From: Tsukamurella sp. 1534
Lineage (GTDB): Bacteria; Actinomycetota; Actinomycetes; Mycobacteriales; Mycobacteriaceae
Length of the DNA: 64,000 nucleotides
Reading direction: 5' to 3'
NCBI RefSeq assembly: GCF_000312385.1
Contig: NZ_HE997628.1
Location: 440,288-504,287, forward strand
In this document: positions 63,160 to 64,000 of the stretch, one piece after another
How positions within the stretch are numbered: the first letter of the stretch is position 1
How the letters are laid out: each line of letters starts with the position of its first letter
The notes under the pieces: generated by a model
The model's database searches: none
The model's input: the letters and a program-made list of their open reading frames with translations, nothing else
Told to the model about the DNA's origin: nothing
Program-made: the position numbers and the translations under genes

Positions 63160-64000
63160 ATGTCCCGCGAGGTCAAGGCACCCGTCCGTCCGCCCAATGC
63201 GCTCTGGAGTCTCACCGACGGAGGCCGCGCCACCGGCGAGCTCGCCTGGTTCGCGTGGTCCGCCCCGTGGCTGGCCACCCGCGAGCACCGCGGCGACGGC
63301 CGCCCGGTCCTCGTTCTGCCCGGGTTCCTCGCGGGGGACGGCACCACCGTGCCGTTGCGCCGGATGCTGGGCCGCCACGGGTACTTCGTGTACGGCTGGG
63401 GGCAGGGCCGCAACCTGGGCCCGACGCCGGAGGCGGTCGACGGTCTCGAGGCGCTGTTCCGCGAGATCCGGGACGAGCACGACGGTGCGCCGGTCAGCCT
63501 GATCGGGCAGAGCCTGGGCGGGATCTTCGCGCTCGAGCTGGCGCGGCGCTTCCCCGGCGATGTCGACCGCATCATCTCGCTTGGGTCGCCCGTGTCCGTC
63601 ACGTCGCCCGACCAGTCGCGGGCGAAGTTCATGTACTCGCGAATGGCCGAACGGCACCTGCCGGAGCTCGAGTTCTCCCGTTGGACCCAGGCGCCGCTGC
63701 CGGAGGTCCGCGCCACGTCGATCTTCAGCCGGCTGGACGGCATCTGCCGCTGGGAGACCTGTCTCTATCCGAGGACTCCGCTCACGGAGAACATCGAGGT
63801 GTACAGCAGTCACCTCGGCATGGCGGTGCAGCCCGCGGCGCTGTACGCGACCCTGGACCGGCTGGCGGCCCCCCTCGACGAGTGGGCGCCGTTCGATCCG
63901 CCGTGCGCGTTGCGGTCCGCCTATCCCGGCCTGCGGGACCCGATGTACCTCTCGGAGGACGTGTCCGCCGGCGACGTAGGCTGGGAGCCGCAACGACGAG
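63160..64000 (+). CDS. Alpha/beta hydrolase (C-terminus cut by window end)
   Basis: An incomplete gene of at least 280 codons, open to the last base. The alpha/beta-hydrolase features are the oxyanion loop LPGFLAGDG (about 53-61) and the nucleophile elbow GQSLGG with S118. A YSSHLGM segment near residue 220 probably carries the catalytic histidine. The opening and the FVYGWGQGRNLGPT stretch suggest a lipase/esterase-like enzyme. AGGAGGT lies 5 nt upstream of the ATG. TAGTGT at 63092-63097 may be its -10. No signal peptide is evident. Confidence 0.85.
   Translation, partial: MSREVKAPVRPPNALWSLTDGGRATGELAWFAWSAPWLATREHRGDGRPVLVLPGFLAGDGTTVPLRRMLGRHGYFVYGWGQGRNLGPTPEAVDGLEALFREIRDEHDGAPVSLIGQSLGGIFALELARRFPGDVDRIISLGSPVSVTSPDQSRAKFMYSRMAERHLPELEFSRWTQAPLPEVRATSIFSRLDGICRWETCLYPRTPLTENIEVYSSHLGMAVQPAALYATLDRLAAPLDEWAPFDPPCALRSAYPGLRDPMYLSEDVSAGDVGWEPQRR

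Noticed and set aside
63019-63993. 324-codon minus-strand open frame at the window end
   Set aside because: The plus strand here encodes a hydrolase with GQSLGG and a good ribosome site; the minus frame has neither start signal nor motif.

Overview
The window is about 70% G+C throughout, with dense operons, many GTG starts and frequent stop/start overlaps (GTGA, ATGA). Gene content and order fit a mycolic-acid actinomycete (Mycobacteriales). Diagnostic items are the murG-murC-ftsQ-ftsZ-pgeF-yggS-sepF-yggT-wag31 cluster, an ileS gene with an actinobacterial T-box, a 1187-residue DnaE1, the mIHF gene, a helicase-motif-less PriA, a 13E12-type (DUF222) HNH endonuclease and a deazaflavin (F420)-dependent reductase. 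My best guess is a Tsukamurella/Gordonia-type genus, from inspection only. No rRNA, tRNA, insertion sequence, prophage or CRISPR array was seen.

Layout. (1) 1-9.1 kb: peptidoglycan precursor and divisome genes, then the polar-growth protein Wag31 and a small membrane protein. (2) 9.1-20.8 kb: T-box-controlled ileS overlapping a DinB-type polymerase, a minus-strand HNH endonuclease with a LexA-like box, an SRPBCC protein, asparaginase, two lipoproteins, then lspA-rluD and a membrane protein. (3) 20.8-33.6 kb: TetR plus a heterodimeric ABC exporter, a Ser/Thr kinase, dnaE1, and a convergent bicistronic pair of MutS-like ATPases. (4) 33.6-46.3 kb: aroC-aroK-aroB, a large LuxR regulator, small YCII, cupin, TetR, deazaflavin-reductase and YceI genes, pepQ-efp-nusB, and a minus-strand GMC oxidoreductase. 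(5) 46.3-55.0 kb: the UMP operon pyrR-pyrB-(22-codon ORF)-pyrC-(membrane gene)-carA-carB-pyrF, preceded by two PyrR-type RNA loops. (6) 55.0-61.1 kb: mihF-gmk-rpoZ-coaBC-metK-priA. (7) 61.1-64 kb: TetR and a SnoaL-like gene diverging from a 29-bp perfect palindrome, a very acidic secreted protein, and an alpha/beta hydrolase cut by the window end.

Most of the sequence is conserved housekeeping: cell wall and division, Ile-tRNA charging, replication, aromatic and pyrimidine synthesis, and CoA and SAM synthesis. The less ordinary material is the MutS-like ATPase pair in a lineage without MutS/MutL, the LexA-like site before the HNH gene, the tandem PyrR loops, the coupled micro-ORF in the pyr operon, TetR operators of unusually clear symmetry, and repeated TANNNT-N6/7-start arrangements that suggest leaderless mRNAs.
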